Below the pieces are notes generated by a model that was given only the letters and a program-made list of their open reading frames with translations, did no database searches and was not told where the DNA came from. A program made the position numbers and the translations under genes. DNA of 8,381 nucleotides from the NCBI GenBank assembly GCA_018667995.1, contig JABIQT010000998.1, positions 1 through 8,381 of the forward strand, given 5' to 3'. The first letter of the stretch is position 1. Each line of letters opens with the position of its first letter. Of this stretch, positions 6,762 through 8,381 are shown one piece after another. Origin of the DNA: Candidatus Latescibacterota bacterium. Its GTDB lineage: Bacteria > JAAXHH01 > JABIQT01.

Positions 6762-7949
6762 GTGAAAATCACCGAGGTACGAACCATAGTAACCTGTCCC
6801 GGCCGCAATTACGTACTTGTGAAGATATTGACCGATGAGGGTGTTTACGGTGTCGGCGAGGGATCAATGAATAGCTCCGAACCGGCCGTGGCAGCTATGA
6901 TCGAGCACTCCAGCCAATGGCTGATCGGCCAGAACCCTTTCAACATTGAAGATCTGTGGCAGATTCTGTATCGCAACACCTACTGGAGAGGTGGACCCGT
7001 TTTTCGAACAGCTCTGGGGGCACTTGACATTGCACTTTGGGACTTGAAGGCCAAGGCTCTGAATGTACCCGTATACGAGCTGCTTGGGGGCCGGGCAAGG
7101 CGGGGGGTCCTGTGCTACACCCATTCCGGCGGCGGCTCCTACGACGAAATCGTAGAAGACGTCCAGCGGTGCCAGGAAGCTGGCTTCAGGGTCATCCGAG
7201 TACAGCACGGGGGCTATGGAGGCCCGGGCATTCTGGGCCATGATCCGAATCCAATAGAGGGTTTTCCGGCAATACCTATTTTCGAGCCTGGTGGTTATCT
7301 GAGTGATACGCCGAAAATGTTCGAGCATCTGAGGATGGCTCTTGGTGATGAGGTGGAATTGTGTCATGACGTACACGAACAGCTCGGACCGACCGACGCG
7401 GCCTGGCTCGCTCGCGCTCTGGAGCCCTTCCGGTTGTATTTCCTGGAGGACCCCGTCATGCCCGAGGAGTGGGAAGGTCTTCGCCAGATACGATCCGCCT
7501 CAACTACCCGCATTGCATTAGGGGAAATCTTGTATAATCGCGAGCATATTATCCCTCTGATTACGGAACGTCTCATCGATTTTCTACGAACCCCTCCCAT
7601 GCGTATGGGAGGCTTAACCGAGGCACGAAAAATCTTCAGTGTCGCTGAAATGTACGACGTACGAACGGCATTTCATGGCGCCCAGGATATTGGACCGATT
7701 GCGCAGGCTGCATCCGTACACTTCAATCTGGCCATCCACAACATGGGTGTGCAGGAATGGGTAACGTATCCCGACGCAGCCTATGAGGTAATGCCCGGTG
7801 CGTGTACATTCAGCGAAGGACTGGCCAATCCTAATCCTGGTCCAGGCCTGGGGATCGACATTGACGAGGACCTGGCGAAGAAATACCCCTTTCAAACGGC
7901 AAGATTACCGATTTTCCGAAGGTGGGACGGCGGTATTCACAGACACTAA
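6762..7949 (+). CDS. D-mannonate-dehydratase-like enolase-superfamily enzyme (ManD/RspA type)
   Basis: This is a sugar-acid dehydratase of the enolase superfamily (mandelate racemase/ManD group), which removes water from an aldonic acid through a Mg-stabilised enolate. The 395-residue protein has the N-terminal capping domain (ITCPGRN-like start at 9-16, YWRGGPV at 74-80, ALWDLKAKAL at 91-100) and then the barrel. The metal ligands expected for ManD are D203 (in HDVHE), E229 (in LEDP) and E255 (in LGE). H205, R276, H305 (FHGAQD) and E332 (QEW) match other ManD active-site positions. Two departures are visible. The tyrosine that pairs with the arginine at R146 in characterised ManD is not at its usual spacing; only Y152 lies nearby. 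The chain also ends DGGIHRH rather than DGTxWNW, so the C-terminal tryptophan that enters the active site is missing. Activity on D-mannonate is therefore doubtful; D-gluconate or another acid sugar is possible. GTG start. Confidence 0.88.
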   Translation: MKITEVRTIVTCPGRNYVLVKILTDEGVYGVGEGSMNSSEPAVAAMIEHSSQWLIGQNPFNIEDLWQILYRNTYWRGGPVFRTALGALDIALWDLKAKALNVPVYELLGGRARRGVLCYTHSGGGSYDEIVEDVQRCQEAGFRVIRVQHGGYGGPGILGHDPNPIEGFPAIPIFEPGGYLSDTPKMFEHLRMALGDEVELCHDVHEQLGPTDAAWLARALEPFRLYFLEDPVMPEEWEGLRQIRSASTTRIALGEILYNREHIIPLITERLIDFLRTPPMRMGGLTEARKIFSVAEMYDVRTAFHGAQDIGPIAQAASVHFNLAIHNMGVQEWVTYPDAAYEVMPGACTFSEGLANPNPGPGLGIDIDEDLAKKYPFQTARLPIFRRWDGGIHRH

Positions 7950-7956
7950 GCGGAGC

Positions 7957-7963
7957 GGAGGAG
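7957..7963 (+). promoter_or_regulatory. strong ribosome binding site for aldo/keto reductase 2
   Basis: GGAGGAG ends three bases before the ATG at 7967; its GGAGG core has a spacer of five. It lies in the 17-base gap after the dehydratase stop and fixes the start of the last gene. Confidence 0.7.
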
Positions 7964-7966
7964 CAC

Positions 7967-8381
7967 ATGAATACCAGGAGACTGGGACGTACCAATCTCC
8001 AAGTAAGTACGATTGGGTTTGGAGGCGCTCGGCTTGATGAGCAGCCCGAGCACGCTACGGAAACCGTACATCGCGCATTGGAAAATGGTGTCAATTTCAT
8101 CGACACGGCACGGTATTACGGCAACAGCGAGAAATTCCTGGGGATTGCACTGAAAGGACACAGGGATGAGGTCATACTGGCCACAAAATCGCTGATAGCT
8201 ACTCCTGATATTTCCCGGCAGAGCCTCGAAACAAGTCTCTCGCTGCTCCAGCTAGACGGCGTCGACCTTCTCTATGCACATGCATGTGACAACGAAGACC
8301 GCTACGATGATCTGACGCGCAAGAACGGGATGCTCAAGACACTGGAATCCATTCGTGAGGAAGGAATCACGCGGTTTCTCG
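7967..8381 (+). CDS. aldo/keto reductase 2, cut by right edge
   Basis: This is the N-terminal 138 residues of a second aldo/keto reductase; the frame is open at the window edge. The start MNTRRLGRTNLQVSTIGFGG is the standard AKR beta-hairpin entry. The catalytic tetrad is complete: D46 and Y51 in FIDTARYYG, K74 in LATKS, H105 in YAHACD. It resembles L-glyceraldehyde-3-phosphate or aryl-alcohol-type AKRs in layout, but is too short here to place in a subfamily. It differs clearly from AKR 1, whose matching segments read FDCADIY and VQFHWWD, so it is not a recent duplicate. It follows the dehydratase by 17 bases with a strong ribosome site, so it belongs to the same transcript. The reaction is probably oxidation or reduction of the carbonyl compound made or used by the neighbouring enzymes; the substrate is unknown. 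Confidence 0.9.
   Translation, partial: MNTRRLGRTNLQVSTIGFGGARLDEQPEHATETVHRALENGVNFIDTARYYGNSEKFLGIALKGHRDEVILATKSLIATPDISRQSLETSLSLLQLDGVDLLYAHACDNEDRYDDLTRKNGMLKTLESIREEGITRFL

Noticed and set aside
6864-7376. 170-codon minus-strand open frame inside the dehydratase gene
   Set aside because: It is fully antisense to a clear enolase-superfamily gene, has no family motifs and no good ribosome site.
2445-8381. The two aldo/keto reductases as a recent duplication
   Set aside because: Their catalytic segments and N-termini differ strongly (FDCADIY against FIDTARYYG; VQFHWWD against YAHACD), so they are separate subfamilies.
1-8381. Defence system, mobile element or CRISPR content
   Set aside because: No direct-repeat array, transposase, integrase, toxin-antitoxin or nuclease gene was found. 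All sizeable supported genes are metabolic or phosphoesterase families.

Overview
The window is ordinary bacterial chromosome: about 53% GC by eye, tightly packed intact genes, no RNA gene, CRISPR array, mobile element or long repeat. I cannot place the organism from the sequence. The mix of PhyH-type dioxygenases, aldo/keto reductases, a Gfo/Idh/MocA oxidoreductase and an enolase-superfamily sugar-acid dehydratase resembles uncultured, organic-matter-degrading lineages such as Latescibacterota, Poribacteria or Planctomycetes-like bacteria. That is a weak inference from gene content.

Layout. Positions 1-1494 (minus strand) hold a stand-alone HD-GYP-like phosphohydrolase with a degenerate GYP loop, followed 44 bases downstream by a cytoplasmic-type glycerophosphodiester phosphodiesterase. 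A possible further minus-strand reading frame runs off the left edge. Positions 1495-1644 are a divergent regulatory region with a TTGACA -35 element for the plus strand. Positions 1645-8381 (plus strand) hold eight same-strand genes: PhyH dioxygenase 1, aldo/keto reductase 1, a TIGR04076-like small protein, PhyH dioxygenase 2, a Gfo/Idh/MocA oxidoreductase, a HAD-IA phosphatase, a D-mannonate-dehydratase-like enolase-superfamily enzyme, and a second aldo/keto reductase cut by the right edge.

The plus-strand genes look like one operon or two closely linked ones. Two junctions overlap by four bases (GTGA at 2445 and 3918), two others are under 10 bases, and the only sizeable gap (97 bases, 6665-6761) lies before the dehydratase. 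Four of the eight starts are non-ATG (GTG, GTG, TTG, GTG).

Working together, the set contains two Fe(II)/2-oxoglutarate oxygenases (hydroxylation or oxidative demethylation), three NAD(P)-dependent oxidoreductases that act on carbonyl or polyol substrates, a small-molecule phosphatase and a sugar-acid dehydratase. The most economical reading is a pathway that oxidises and breaks down, or less likely builds, a modified sugar, sugar acid or cyclitol. The substrate cannot be read from the sequence. No transporter or dedicated regulator is inside the window.
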